Positions 1 to 8,844 of a stretch of DNA of 64,000 bases are shown here, in pieces; the stretch's first letter is position 1; the number at the start of each line of letters is the position of its first letter. This DNA comes from GWC2-45-44 sp041661665 (GTDB lineage Bacteria > Planctomycetota > Phycisphaerae > Sedimentisphaerales > UBA12454), in NCBI GenBank assembly GCA_041661665.1, contig JBAZTW010000001.1, forward strand, positions 62,001 through 126,000. Direction: 5' to 3'. The notes beneath the pieces are model-generated. The model was not told the origin of the DNA, searched no databases, and saw only the letters and a program-made list of their open reading frames with translations. Both the position numbers and the translations under genes were made by a program.

Positions 1-1
1 T

Positions 2-175
2 TGTTCGATTAGCACCGATAACGCCGAAAAACTCTGGCTCTATAATCAACTGCCGGAACTGGCAAAATATTTCCCCGACCCCGCCATGCCGGAGTATGTG
101 ATTATTAAGATGATGCCCGACAATATCCGCGTAATGTCCGGCACTGATATGACCTACGAACAGGTGGGAATTTAA
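2..175 (+). CDS. C-terminal end of a pyridoxamine-phosphate-oxidase-like protein (partial)
   Basis: An open frame enters from the left edge and ends at TAA 173-175, giving about 57 C-terminal residues. The stretch PEYVIIKMMPDNIRVMSG near the end resembles the tail of small FMN-binding split-barrel proteins of the PPOX/general-stress family. The start and cofactor-binding part lie outside the window, so the assignment rests on the tail only. The next gene begins about 45 bases downstream on the same strand. Confidence 0.5.
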   Translation, partial: CSISTDNAEKLWLYNQLPELAKYFPDPAMPEYVIIKMMPDNIRVMSGTDMTYEQVGI

Positions 176-218
176 TAAACAGGCTATTGCTATTTGTATG
201 AAATTTGGAGTGTTTGAT

Positions 219-1904
219 ATGGGAACTACAGACCCGAGAAAATTTATAAAAAATATTTTTCTAAATTTGGCATTGCTGATTTCTTTGACTCTTATCGCTT
301 TTTGTCCAGCGATTGCTGAAACCATATCCCAAACTAATGCAGCCGCTGGTAATTTTGATTCGATATCGTGGTGGCTGGGATATGCTGTAAAGCAAGCCGA
401 TATTGTAACTGACCCTAATAACAAGGATGAAGCTTACAGCTGTCTTAGCAGAATTCAGGCGATAGCGGGAGATGCTAATGGCGCCATCACATCTGCATCT
501 GCGATTTCTAAGAGGGAAAGTCGCATTTACGCCCATATAGCCGCGGCAAAAACTTCTTATAAACAGGGAAATGTCTCCGGTTATCAGAAAAATATGGAAC
601 AGGCAAAATCGGCAGCATTGGCTAAAGGGAGTGTCGAGTCTCAGATTTTTATGAATGGCAATATGATAATTACATACCTCGATTGTAACGACGTTAACGG
701 AGCTAAATCCTATACCGAAGCCTTAAAAGGCAACACTGAAATGCACAAGGGTTATAACGGTGTAGAGTTAGCTTATCGCGAAATAGCAGCTTACCTTGCC
801 TGGAATGGAAACATAAAGGATACTAATCTTATAGTGAGTAACAATATTGAGCCATCAGGAAAAGATGCTGCCCTGATAGAAGTTGCTGAAACCTGTGTAA
901 GAAAAGGCAATATAGCAGTCGCTGAGCAATTCGCCGAAGACATAAATCGAGTGGGTTACAAAGACAGAGTTCGTGAAAAAATAGGTGTTGCTCTTGCGGA
1001 TAAAGGCGACATTAAAAAAGCGCAAACTGTGGCAGAAATAATTAAAAACCCCACACAAAAATCATCTGTCATCGCAGTCATTGCCAAATATCAGATTAAT
1101 TCCGGCGATATCGATTTGGGTAAAAAAACAGCCGAGGATATTACTTATCGCGACCACAAAATAGCTGTATATACGCTGATAGCGGAAAAACAGGCAGAGG
1201 CAGGGGAAATCGAGTCAGCTACTGCAACAATTGAAATGATGTCAAAGATGATTGATGATACTCCTATGACTGCCGATAGAAGCAAATTCGGGGTATTCGA
1301 TGACTCTTTCAAAAAGGGAACTGTGCAAACGGTGTATCTTAGTGCCGCAAAGGCTTCTGCCCGAACCGGTGACGTTAATAATTACAACAAATATATTACA
1401 AAGGCAATTGATGGTGTGAAGGAAATAAATGACATGCCTGTATGGAAAGGTGTGGTATTTACAAAAATTGTCGATGCCCAGCTTGAAGCAGGTGACATAG
1501 AGGGAGCTAAAAAAATCGTAAAAGAAATCAAGGAGGATATTAATCGTACATGGGCGTTATTCAATATAGTTAAAACTCAACTTAAAAAAGACGATATTGA
1601 AGGAGCAGTAACAACTTCACGCCAGATTACGGATACTATGAACAAATCTTTTGCCTGCGGGGAGATAGCGTCTGCTTTTGTAAAAAAAGGTCAGATAGCC
1701 GAGGCTAAGAAAATTTTACTTAATATGGGAAATTCTTCATGGGAAGCCCAGGCGTATCGGCGGGCAGCAACAGTTTTTGTCGAAACAGGACACACCGAAG
1801 AACTTGCAAATTGGCTTAATGAGATGCCTTCGCCACAGGCAAGAGTATATGCATGTATCGGTGCTGTTGATGGCATTATGGAACTTGCAAAAAATAAACC
1901 ATAA
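219..1904 (+). CDS. Exported helical-repeat (TPR-like) protein
   Basis: Unrecognised protein of 561 residues. An upstream in-frame ATG lies at 198, but GGAG at 207-210 sits 8 bases before the ATG at 219, so that start is preferred. The N-terminus has basic residues, a hydrophobic stretch (NLALLISLTLIAFCPAIA) and a likely signal-peptidase I site after AIA, so it is probably periplasmic. The rest is repeating roughly 34-residue helix pairs with phrases such as AEKQAEAGEIESA, QLEAGDIEGAKKI and QLKKDDIEGAVT, typical of TPR/Sel1-like solenoids used for protein binding. No catalytic motif is visible. It is followed by a repeat-rich spacer and appears to be a single gene. Confidence 0.7.
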   Translation: MGTTDPRKFIKNIFLNLALLISLTLIAFCPAIAETISQTNAAAGNFDSISWWLGYAVKQADIVTDPNNKDEAYSCLSRIQAIAGDANGAITSASAISKRESRIYAHIAAAKTSYKQGNVSGYQKNMEQAKSAALAKGSVESQIFMNGNMIITYLDCNDVNGAKSYTEALKGNTEMHKGYNGVELAYREIAAYLAWNGNIKDTNLIVSNNIEPSGKDAALIEVAETCVRKGNIAVAEQFAEDINRVGYKDRVREKIGVALADKGDIKKAQTVAEIIKNPTQKSSVIAVIAKYQINSGDIDLGKKTAEDITYRDHKIAVYTLIAEKQAEAGEIESATATIEMMSKMIDDTPMTADRSKFGVFDDSFKKGTVQTVYLSAAKASARTGDVNNYNKYITKAIDGVKEINDMPVWKGVVFTKIVDAQLEAGDIEGAKKIVKEIKEDINRTWALFNIVKTQLKKDDIEGAVTTSRQITDTMNKSFACGEIASAFVKKGQIAEAKKILLNMGNSSWEAQAYRRAATVFVETGHTEELANWLNEMPSPQARVYACIGAVDGIMELAKNKP

Positions 1905-2024
1905 TTTAAAAATGGAATATTTGAGAATAATTAGGCATATTTGGCTGTTGAAAAAATAGGCCAAAGGCGTTTCTTATTCGATGTTGGGCGTTCAGTGTTT
2001 TGTTTTGTAGAAAGGCTGTCGGAT

Positions 2025-2195
2025 TGTCATTTCGAGCGTAGCCCCTTCAAGGGGCGAAGTCGAGAAATCTATTTTTAAAAGAAGATTTCTTCCTTGGTTC
2101 GGCTTCGCTCACCACTGGTCGGTCGAAATGACAGGGGGGCTGGCGGAATGACAGGGAACGGGTCGAAATGACAGAGGGGCGTGGCGGAATGACAA
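2025..2195. repeat. Dispersed palindromic repeat, left of the GIY-YIG gene
   Basis: An imperfect long palindrome runs from TGTCATTTCGA (2025-2035) to TCGAAATGACA (2123-2133), with GAGAAATCT and AGATTTCT forming an inner pair and GCCCCTTCAAGGGGC a small hairpin on the left arm. It is followed by degenerate units carrying GTCGAAATGACA or GGCGGAATGACA to about 2195. The same vocabulary recurs at 2504-2785, inside the MITE at 11453-11643 and at 37340-37370. The rest of the gap 1905-2211 shows no gene. Confidence 0.8.
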
Positions 2196-2211
2196 GTGGG
2201 CGGATGGTTAA

Positions 2212-2502
2212 ATGAAAGAACATAACTATTATGTTTATATTCTGACAAATTGGAATAACAAGGTTATGTATATCGGAATGACCAATAATCTTGAACGAAG
2301 AATATATGAACATAAAAATAAAATCATTGATGGTTTCAGTAAAAAGTATAATCTTTGCAAACTTGTATATTTCGAGCATACAAACGATGTAAATGCGGCT
2401 ATAGCAAGAGAAAAGGAAATTAAAAAATGGCGAAGAGAAAAAAAGAATAATCTTGTAATTGCGGTAAATCCAGAATGGAAAGATTTAAGCGGTGAGCGTT
2501 GA
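2212..2502 (+). CDS. GIY-YIG superfamily endonuclease (YhbQ/SLX1-like, stand-alone)
   Basis: A 96-residue protein covering a complete minimal GIY-YIG domain: YYVYILTN and YIGMTNNLERRIYEHK near residues 6-35 carry the GIY-YIG pair and the catalytic Arg, and a conserved Glu follows in AIAREKEIKKWRREKK (about 64-79). Such domains are metal-dependent DNA nickases. It ends with NPEWKDLSGER, a tail common in this subfamily. No convincing Shine-Dalgarno sequence precedes the ATG. The gene is bounded on both sides, almost to the codon, by dispersed TCGAAATGACA-type repeats, so it may travel with them; this is inference. Confidence 0.88.
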   Translation: MKEHNYYVYILTNWNNKVMYIGMTNNLERRIYEHKNKIIDGFSKKYNLCKLVYFEHTNDVNAAIAREKEIKKWRREKKNNLVIAVNPEWKDLSGER

Positions 2503-2503
2503 A

Positions 2504-2785
2504 AAAGATTTCTCCCTTGGTTCGGCTTCGCTCACCACAGGACGGTCGAAATGACAAAGGGTAAAGAAGATTTCTCCGCTGCGCGTCGAAATGACAAAGA
2601 GCGGGTTGAAATGGCAAAGGGCAGTGGCGGGATTTTTTTAGATCCTTCGACTTCGCTCAGGACGGCTTCGCCGGATTTCTCCCTACGGTCGAAATGACAG
2701 GGGGTGCGTTGAAATGACAAAAAGATTTCTCCCTTGGTTCGGCTTCGCTCACCACAGGACGGTCGAAATGACAAGGGGTGTAGTA
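2504..2785. repeat. Dispersed repeat array, right of the GIY-YIG gene
   Basis: The 296-base spacer after the GIY-YIG gene consists almost entirely of repeat units. A 54-base unit occurs identically at 2504-2557 and 2721-2774; it begins AAAGATTTCTCCC, contains GGTTCGGCTTCGCTCACC and ends GGTCGAAATGACAA. Between them are degenerate units with TCGAAATGACA, GTTGAAATGGCAAA and CCTTCGACTTCGCTCAGGAC. No coding frame in the array has a recognisable product. Confidence 0.85.
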
Positions 2786-2798
2786 GAAAGGTTGTTTT

Positions 2799-3122
2799 AT
2801 GAAGAAATGTCGTTTTTGTGCCGAAGAAATTCAGGATGAGGCAATTAAGTGCCGCTTCTGCGGCGAGTTTCTCGATGGGTCTCAAAAGCCTGCGCCAATG
2901 CCGAAAACAAAGTGGTATCATTCCATATCAGCCATTGTAATCGGTCTGATTACTCTTGGCCCGCTTGCGTTGCCGTTGGTTTGGTCAAATCCGAAATACC
3001 ATTGGATTACCAAAATTGCCGTTACCATTCTTGTCATTGGTCTTACTATCTGGTTTTGTCAGATTATGGCACAGATGTATGGCAATTTGCTGAAACAGAT
3101 AAAAGAACTCGGCATACATTAG
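2799..3122 (+). CDS. Zinc-ribbon membrane protein
   Basis: A 107-residue protein. Residues 4-21 form a compact zinc ribbon: CRFCAEEIQDEAIKCRFCG carries two CxxC knuckles. Two hydrophobic segments follow (SAIVIGLITLGPLALPLVW, about 44-62, and IAVTILVIGLTIWFCQI, about 73-89), so the ribbon probably faces the cytoplasm from a small inner-membrane anchor. AGAAAGG at 2785-2791 is an acceptable ribosome-binding site. Domain arrangements of this kind are common in bacteria, but the function is unknown. It lies between the repeat array and the tandem sRNA candidates. Confidence 0.75.
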   Translation: MKKCRFCAEEIQDEAIKCRFCGEFLDGSQKPAPMPKTKWYHSISAIVIGLITLGPLALPLVWSNPKYHWITKIAVTILVIGLTIWFCQIMAQMYGNLLKQIKELGIH

Positions 3123-3135
3123 AAGTTTGTTTTAT

Positions 3136-3197
3136 AAAAAAGAGAGGCACCCATTCGGGCACCTCTCTCTATTTGGAGGAGGAGAAAAGAACATCTT
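3136..3197 (-). ncRNA. Candidate small RNA, copy 1, with CUCCUCCUCC motif and intrinsic terminator
   Basis: On the minus strand a single-stranded CTCCTCCTCC motif (3175-3184) is followed by an 11-bp hairpin (3142-3152 with 3157-3167) and a T run. Two pairs of the stem are G-U in minus-strand RNA but would be C/A mismatches in plus-strand RNA, which sets the strand. A TATACA hexamer at 3204-3209 may be the -10; no good -35 was found. A diverged second copy lies 158 bases to the right. C-rich motifs of this type in known sRNAs pair with Shine-Dalgarno sequences. Confidence 0.55.
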
Positions 3198-3291
3198 TCC
3201 TCTTGTATATACGCTGTGAGTTGTGTATATGTTCTGATTCGCTATGCTTAGCCGCGACAAGTACCCGGGTATAACGGACGCAATTATGTAT

Positions 3292-3349
3292 AAAAAAAAG
3301 AAGCACCCTTTCGGATGCTTCTCGTTAATTGGAGGAGAAGAAGAACTCA
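3292..3349 (-). ncRNA. Candidate small RNA, copy 2, with CUCCUCC motif and intrinsic terminator
   Basis: Paralogue of copy 1. In minus-strand RNA a CUCCUCC segment (3331-3337) precedes the hairpin GAAGCAUCC-GAAA-GGGUGCUUC (3300-3321), which has a GNRA tetraloop and runs into eight Us. The single U-G pair again only works on the minus strand. TATAAT is present at 3356-3361. Both copies share an upstream block with CAACTCACAGCGTAT and AATCAGAACATATA (to about 3393), either promoter or 5' RNA sequence. Alternatively it could be processed from, or terminate, the mRNA of the upstream cyclo-ligase gene. Confidence 0.55.
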
Positions 3350-3421
3350 TTTTCTATTATAGATACGCTGTGAGTTGTATATATGTTCTGATTTTTTTAG
3401 AACAGCCTGGCCGACACAGAG

Positions 3422-3994
3422 CTACTTCTGTTTAAAATACATAACCTTTTCATCGGTAACGAGCATATCTATTGGCTGGTCGTGCTGAAATGCCGGCACG
3501 GCTGGGACGAGTTGGCCTGCAAATGCCAGTCCGCACTTTACGGCTTTAAGGTCTTTGTGTACGAAAAATCTGTCGTAATATGAGCCACCTCTGCCGAGCC
3601 TGTTTCCGGCTGTATCGAAAGCAAGTCCCGGCGTTACAATCAGGTCGATATCGTCCATCGGGACGGGAACGCCAATTACCGGATTTCTAAGCCCGCCGAT
3701 TTCTGTGGCGATGCCCGCTTCCAGCGAAGTAATCCTCACTGGTATCATATGTCTCTGCTGCCAGGATATTTTCGGCACGACAATAGTTTTGGAATGCCGC
3801 CAGGCGTAGAGAATTAACGACGTAGTGTCTATCTCGTGCGGCATTGACAAAAACGCCATAACAGTACTTGCGTTCTGAAATTCCGGCGTATTAATCAGTG
3901 CGTTGCAGGCTTTCTGACTCGCTTCGCTTCGCTGCTGGTCGGTCATTTTGCACATCATCGTCCTGATTTGCTGTCGAAGCTGCTGTTTGTCCAT
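3422..3994 (-). CDS. 5-formyltetrahydrofolate cyclo-ligase
   Basis: This cytoplasmic enzyme uses ATP to convert 5-formyl-THF to 5,10-methenyl-THF, returning a folate storage form to one-carbon metabolism. The 190-residue length is typical. The family signature LIVTPGLAFD (about 118-127) leads into the phosphate-binding GRGGSYYDRF (about 134-143), and the C-terminal part contains PIDMLVTD. The start codon follows the stop of the upstream rarA gene without a gap, and GGAGACAT lies about 9 bases before ATG, so the two are probably translationally coupled. Confidence 0.9.
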   Translation of the reverse strand: MDKQQLRQQIRTMMCKMTDQQRSEASQKACNALINTPEFQNASTVMAFLSMPHEIDTTSLILYAWRHSKTIVVPKISWQQRHMIPVRITSLEAGIATEIGGLRNPVIGVPVPMDDIDLIVTPGLAFDTAGNRLGRGGSYYDRFFVHKDLKAVKCGLAFAGQLVPAVPAFQHDQPIDMLVTDEKVMYFKQK

Positions 3995-5371
3995 TCAGTA
4001 TGTCTCCGTACTATTTGCTTTTGACTTTTCCTGTTCTATCAAAATATCGAGCCTTTGTAAATAATCCATAATTATTTTTTCTCTGCCTCTTGGCACGGGG
4101 CAGTAGTATTTGTCTGTTTTTCCTGGCAGATATTCCTGCGGCACAAAGCCGTCCGGATGTTCGTGTGGGTATTTGTACTGGGTGCCATACCCCTGTTTTT
4201 TTGCTCCCGCGTAATGCGAATCTTTGAGGTGTTTTGGAACAGGGAGCGTTCTTTTATTTTTAACATCGCTCATCGCCGACCATATCGCCTTTGCCGAAGC
4301 GTTTGATTTTGGTGCGCAGGCTATATATATAGCTGCCTGAGCCAGCGGCAGTTGTGCCTCCGGGAATCCCACCAATTCGGAAATCTGCATAGCAGAGGCG
4401 GCCAGAATGGTAGCGGTCGGGTCGGCGTTTCCGACATCTTCAGCGGCACAGACAGCGATTCTTCTTGCGATAAATCGCGGATCCTGCCCGCCTGCAATGA
4501 GTCTGGCGAGCCAATAAACCGTCGCGTCCGGGTCAGAGCCTCGCATACTTTTTTGCAATGCGCTTGCCAAATCATAATGGCTGTCGCCTGTCGGGTCGAA
4601 CTGAATGGCCTTTTGCTGTATGGATTCTTTGGCGATGTCGATATCGAATTTTATGGTTTGCCGGCCGGCGTTTTTTTGCGATAAAACTCCTGTTTCAAGG
4701 GCAACCAGCGCTCTTCGCGCGTCGCCGTCACTCATAATGGCCAGATATTCAAGAGCCTGTTCGGTTGCCTTTATGTCTAATGTTCCCAGTCCGTATTTTT
4801 TGTCTTTGATAGCTCGTTTGAGCAATTCAACGATGTCGTTTTTGTCGATGGGCTTGAATTCAAAAATTGTGCTTCTTGAAAGCAGGGGGGAATTGACCGC
4901 GAAATACGGATTTTCTGTGGTAGCGCCGATTAAAATTATCACGCCCATCTCGACATCGTTTAGAAGGACATCCTGTTGTGCGCGATTGAAGCGGTGGATT
5001 TCGTCGATGAAAAGAAGTGTTTTGCGGTTTTGTGTCAGGAGATTGTCTTTTGCTTTATTGAGAATATCCCTGATGTCGCTTACGCCTGCCGCCGGTGCGC
5101 TTATATAGAAAAATTTCGCGTTTGTGGCGTTTGCGATAATGGCGGCAAGGCTGGTTTTTCCGCTTCCTGGCGGTCCATAAAAAATAAGACTGCTGAGAGT
5201 TTGTGCCTGGAGCATTCGATAGAGCAGTTTGTCAGGTGCGACAAAATCCCTTTGGCCGACAAATTCATCGAGGGTTTTTGGACGCATTCTTGCCGCAAGC
5301 GGGGCGTTTGAAAGTATTTGTGCTTTTTCAATATCCGAAAAAAGCGAAATTTTATCAGGAACTTTGGTCAT
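3995..5371 (-). CDS. rarA: Replication-associated recombination protein A (RarA/MgsA AAA+ ATPase)
   Basis: RarA acts at stalled replication forks and is related to clamp-loader ATPases. The 458-residue protein has RPKTLDEFVGQ near residue 30, Walker A GPPGSGKTS (about 66-74), Walker B with FIDEIHRFNRAQQD (about 121-134), sensor-1 GATTENPYF, and the C-terminal MgsA domain with DVGNADP and PKSNASAKAI. All key ATPase residues are present. It heads a two-gene unit with the cyclo-ligase; the PilM-like operon upstream runs the same way, separated by 83 bases. Confidence 0.95.
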   Translation of the reverse strand: MTKVPDKISLFSDIEKAQILSNAPLAARMRPKTLDEFVGQRDFVAPDKLLYRMLQAQTLSSLIFYGPPGSGKTSLAAIIANATNAKFFYISAPAAGVSDIRDILNKAKDNLLTQNRKTLLFIDEIHRFNRAQQDVLLNDVEMGVIILIGATTENPYFAVNSPLLSRSTIFEFKPIDKNDIVELLKRAIKDKKYGLGTLDIKATEQALEYLAIMSDGDARRALVALETGVLSQKNAGRQTIKFDIDIAKESIQQKAIQFDPTGDSHYDLASALQKSMRGSDPDATVYWLARLIAGGQDPRFIARRIAVCAAEDVGNADPTATILAASAMQISELVGFPEAQLPLAQAAIYIACAPKSNASAKAIWSAMSDVKNKRTLPVPKHLKDSHYAGAKKQGYGTQYKYPHEHPDGFVPQEYLPGKTDKYYCPVPRGREKIIMDYLQRLDILIEQEKSKANSTETY

Positions 5372-5454
5372 AATGCGGGATTATACCGACACAGCGAAGT
5401 TTTGATAACTGAATTTTCACCTTTTGCCGGCTGATGACACTTGTTTTTTTATAA

Positions 5455-7461
5455 TTACATATTCGGCATTCCCCCCGGCATCATTCCCGGCATTATAGGC
5501 ATTATCGGCATCGTTCCTGGCCCCCCCGGTACACCCTGTCCGCCCGGTACTCCAAAATCAGGCATTCCGCCCGGGGCTTGCCTGCCAGTGCTTCCGCTTC
5601 CGCTTCCGCTTTGTGCCTGCTCTCGTGTAAGCAGCGCTACAGGTTCGGCTTCTTCCGCCCGCGTGATTTCTTTATAAAGTTTTACAGTGTCGTCAGACCA
5701 GAATCGTTCTCTTATTGGTGTGGTCTGAATGGCATTGCTGCCGAGGCTGTATAAAAGTTCGTCATAATCTTTCGGCCTCAAATTTCCCGCTCCTGCCCAT
5801 TGGTTCACTCTTCGGGAATCAACCACAACAGCGCCGGTTGACAAATCAACAGTTTTAATGTCCTCGCTGGCTTTGGCTAATCTGGTTTCCGCCGCATCGA
5901 CTACGGCGCCGATTTGCTCGCCATTTTTCACATTGAAAACTTTTGTAACCCAGTTGCCAAGCGTGTAGCGTGCGACTTTAATTTCGATTGTTTTGTCAAT
6001 GCTGCTGCCTTTTTGCATATCTCTTACGTTGGTTGCGAAAAATTTCAGTCTTTCGGTGGTTTCAACAGTTTGGGTCGGTTCGCTGAAACCGCTGTACAGC
6101 ACGGTCTGGTCTTTAAGATCTTTTTGTTCATCGTTGAACCAGTCCTTTCCTGCGATTGGATTGAAAACTCCGATTCTTATTCGATACTGGTATTTTTCGC
6201 CCGGCACGGTTGTATCATCGTGCGCCCAGAAGACAAGCTTTTCCATCTGTTCAGGCTTGGATGTTTCGGTGAGCATCAAAGTTCTAAATGACTCAAGTTC
6301 GCTTATCTCGTCAGTTGGCGTTTTTTTTGGGGGTAAAGCCGCTCTGCCTGCAGGCTGTTTTTGTATCGGGGCAGTCTTCTGCTTTGGCGCAGCTGTGGTA
6401 GGTGCAGGCATTACAGGCATTCCGCCCATTCCCGGCATACCCATTCCCGGCATTCCGCCACCCGTTGTCGGCTGTCGTGTTGCAGCAGATTGCCGCGACG
6501 TGGCGGCAGAACGAGAAGCCTTATCGCTGAGCTTTGCAGCTTTCTCGGCTTCAGTTTTCAGTTTAGCCTTCTCTTCATCCTCTTTTTTGAATCTTTTGGC
6601 TCTATCATTGTAAAGCGAAGGAGAGAGCCACGGCTCTGCAGGTATGGCATTGTCATAAACAGCAGGCTGAAGTATTTCGTACATCATTTCAGGCTTGGCG
6701 AATTGTACAATTGAGAGCTGAATCTCATACTCGGCAGCTTTTTTCGGCAGTGTGAGCGCTTTTTTCAGGTGACATATTTTTGTTCGCGGCACCGTCTCCC
6801 ATTGGCTCCACGACCCATCCGGCAGAGCAGCCCTTCGCTGCAGTTCCACAACTGCGAAAACAGGTTTGGCGTACTGCTCATTTTTCCAGCCCTCCGGCAT
6901 ATTTTTACCAGCGAACGCAGAACGGAAACTGTCATATAATTTTTTCGCGTTAAAGCTCGACTCTACTGTTACAAGGTCAACATCGGACAGCGTGGTATCC
7001 GCATTTGCGTAAGTTAAAGTTTCACTAAGGTCTTCAGTTGGTACATAGGCGGCCATTTTCACGGAGGCTACTGTTGGATTTGCTATGTTTTCAATGCTCG
7101 GCACTCGATATTTACGATTTGACGCTACGAATGTTTCTGTTGAGTACGGGGCTTTTGGGAAGATAATATCAGTTTTTACATTATTGATAGAATCATTTAT
7201 CATCGCCACAAAGGCAGATTTTTGTGGTTTATATTCATTCGAGTCGGCAGGAGCTTTTTTGAGCTGTTCCAAAATGCCCTGCGCCTTTTCCTCAATGATT
7301 TTATCAATTTGTCCCGACGATAATTTTTGCCCATCAATCTCGGCGGCATTTGGATTGCCGATAACAAAAAAAACCAATATCAGCAGCGCAGCAATTCCCG
7401 CAACGCCCAAGACCACCTTATCCAAGAGCAATTCCACTAAATTGTTTTTTGTTCTTCCCAT
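5455..7461 (-). CDS. Membrane-anchored protein with Gly/Met/Pro-rich segments, third gene of a PilM-type operon
   Basis: Unrecognised 668-residue protein. A short cytoplasmic tail is followed by one membrane segment (VVLGVAGIAALLILVFFVIG, about 16-35), so most of it should be periplasmic. The middle carries an Ala/Lys-rich coiled-coil-like stretch (about 285-325) and a low-complexity block with GMPGMGMPGMGG; the C-terminus is another such block ending MMPGGMPNM. The first gene of the operon has the same type of block. By position after PilM-like and PilN/O-like genes it could play a PilP-like or secretion-scaffold part; this is inference only. Confidence 0.55.
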   Translation of the reverse strand: MGRTKNNLVELLLDKVVLGVAGIAALLILVFFVIGNPNAAEIDGQKLSSGQIDKIIEEKAQGILEQLKKAPADSNEYKPQKSAFVAMINDSINNVKTDIIFPKAPYSTETFVASNRKYRVPSIENIANPTVASVKMAAYVPTEDLSETLTYANADTTLSDVDLVTVESSFNAKKLYDSFRSAFAGKNMPEGWKNEQYAKPVFAVVELQRRAALPDGSWSQWETVPRTKICHLKKALTLPKKAAEYEIQLSIVQFAKPEMMYEILQPAVYDNAIPAEPWLSPSLYNDRAKRFKKEDEEKAKLKTEAEKAAKLSDKASRSAATSRQSAATRQPTTGGGMPGMGMPGMGGMPVMPAPTTAAPKQKTAPIQKQPAGRAALPPKKTPTDEISELESFRTLMLTETSKPEQMEKLVFWAHDDTTVPGEKYQYRIRIGVFNPIAGKDWFNDEQKDLKDQTVLYSGFSEPTQTVETTERLKFFATNVRDMQKGSSIDKTIEIKVARYTLGNWVTKVFNVKNGEQIGAVVDAAETRLAKASEDIKTVDLSTGAVVVDSRRVNQWAGAGNLRPKDYDELLYSLGSNAIQTTPIRERFWSDDTVKLYKEITRAEEAEPVALLTREQAQSGSGSGSTGRQAPGGMPDFGVPGGQGVPGGPGTMPIMPIMPGMMPGGMPNM

Positions 7462-7559
7462 AATATTTCAGTTATCAATAATTCAGTTATCCTTCGACTC
7501 CGCTCAAGGCGTGTCAGTTATCGGTTATTTTCGAGACCATCCTTAGTCGTCTGTCCCTG

Positions 7560-8810
7560 CTACTGATTTGGCATCATTGTCGGGCTAAGTTGAGCAGCGA
7601 CGGTTTTTGGTTTTATCGCATCATACCCTTCTTTATTGAAAATATACTCGCATATTAGATTAAGATGAACGACGGCGTCCTGCCCGTATCTGTATCTTAT
7701 ATGTTCTGCGTTTTGTCTGTCCACCGACTCGATATTAGATTGGAGTATCGTAATCTGATTATGTTTGAGTTTCTGCCTTTCCAACTCACCCTTATAACCG
7801 GCAAAATAATGCTCTTTTTCGCCGCACAGCGTATCCATAAATTTCAGGACATCATTTGCTCTTATGACAACCGCAACGCTGAAATGCACAACATCTATTT
7901 TTTCGCCTGAGGTTCTCTTAGTCCAAGCGATGCAAAGCTGCCCGCCGCCCTGTACCACATATTGCGGAAGCTCTGTCGCGTTTGTTGAACCGGTCGTCCC
8001 CGCGCCGCCGACATTCGCGGCATCTGCGCTTCCAAACCGAATGCCGAGCAGTCTTTTCACGGAAGACTGCGAGACAGATGCTGAACCTTTGTTGATTTTG
8101 TTTATCGAATCAACAACGTCACTGTGTATCCAGTAGGCCAACTGGCTGTACCAACAGTCTTTGACAGCGTTTTCTCTTCCAAAATATTCCCAGTTGTCCC
8201 AGAACCCGTATCCGCTGAACACCTGCGGATTAGCGTAGACCGGTATATCCTCGCTTCTTCTCTTGCAGACAAGCTCAATAATTTGCTCATCCGCAACGGT
8301 CGAGGACGACCTGTTAGACCTGTTCCTTACGCCAAGTTCTATATTCTGTCCTGAAGCACCGGCTTCTTTTTTTATCTCCGCGTCAGAAGGGGCATCCAGC
8401 GCATTCATATCTTTTATGAGTTTTGCGAACGCTGCAATATAAGCCTGCTTAAATTCGTTAAAAATCTGTGTTGAAGTTTCATTCGGTTCAGGGAAAATTT
8501 TATAACTCAAAAGTTCCCGCTGTGTGGTTTGTATCGCAAGATTGTGTATATCGTTTGAATCCTGTGCGTGCATATCTTCGTAAGCTTTGATTAATTCATA
8601 CTGTTTTTTTGGTACAACCGAGTTCATCGTGGAATCGACATCCTGCATCAGTTTTTTGCTTTGTTCGAGGTTTTCTGTTATTTTTCCCCGCATCATCGCC
8701 GTCGGGATGAACAGCAAAACCGCCACAAAGGCGATAACTGCCGGGATGATTATCGCCGTGTTCTTCTTTAAGATTTTTACTATATCTATATTTACGCTTA
8801 TTTTCTTCAT
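7560..8810 (-). CDS. PilN/PilO-like inner-membrane protein
   Basis: A 416-residue protein with a basic N-terminus, one membrane helix (AIIIPAVIAFVAVLLFIPTA, about 19-38) and an immediately following helical stretch (LEQSKKLMQDVDSTMNSV), the usual start of PilN/PilO/GspM-type proteins. The remaining periplasmic part has no motif I recognise. It lies 34 bases after the PilM-like gene and 98 bases before the third operon gene. The spacer to the third gene contains CAGTTATC and a short CTTCGACTCCGCTCAAGG repeat fragment. Similarity is mainly topological, so the name is tentative. Confidence 0.5.
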   Translation of the reverse strand: MKKISVNIDIVKILKKNTAIIIPAVIAFVAVLLFIPTAMMRGKITENLEQSKKLMQDVDSTMNSVVPKKQYELIKAYEDMHAQDSNDIHNLAIQTTQRELLSYKIFPEPNETSTQIFNEFKQAYIAAFAKLIKDMNALDAPSDAEIKKEAGASGQNIELGVRNRSNRSSSTVADEQIIELVCKRRSEDIPVYANPQVFSGYGFWDNWEYFGRENAVKDCWYSQLAYWIHSDVVDSINKINKGSASVSQSSVKRLLGIRFGSADAANVGGAGTTGSTNATELPQYVVQGGGQLCIAWTKRTSGEKIDVVHFSVAVVIRANDVLKFMDTLCGEKEHYFAGYKGELERQKLKHNQITILQSNIESVDRQNAEHIRYRYGQDAVVHLNLICEYIFNKEGYDAIKPKTVAAQLSPTMMPNQ

Positions 8811-8844
8811 TTTTCTACTAATCTATCAGGCATTAAGTACTAAT

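Noticed and set aside
2532..2921. Minus-strand frame of 129 codons through the repeat array
   Set aside because: It consists of translated repeat units (LSFRPSCGERSRTKGE and the like) and overlaps the zinc-ribbon gene.
3132..3350. Minus-strand 72-codon frame across the tandem hairpins
   Set aside because: It spans two terminators and mirrors the duplicated non-coding element; no start signal.
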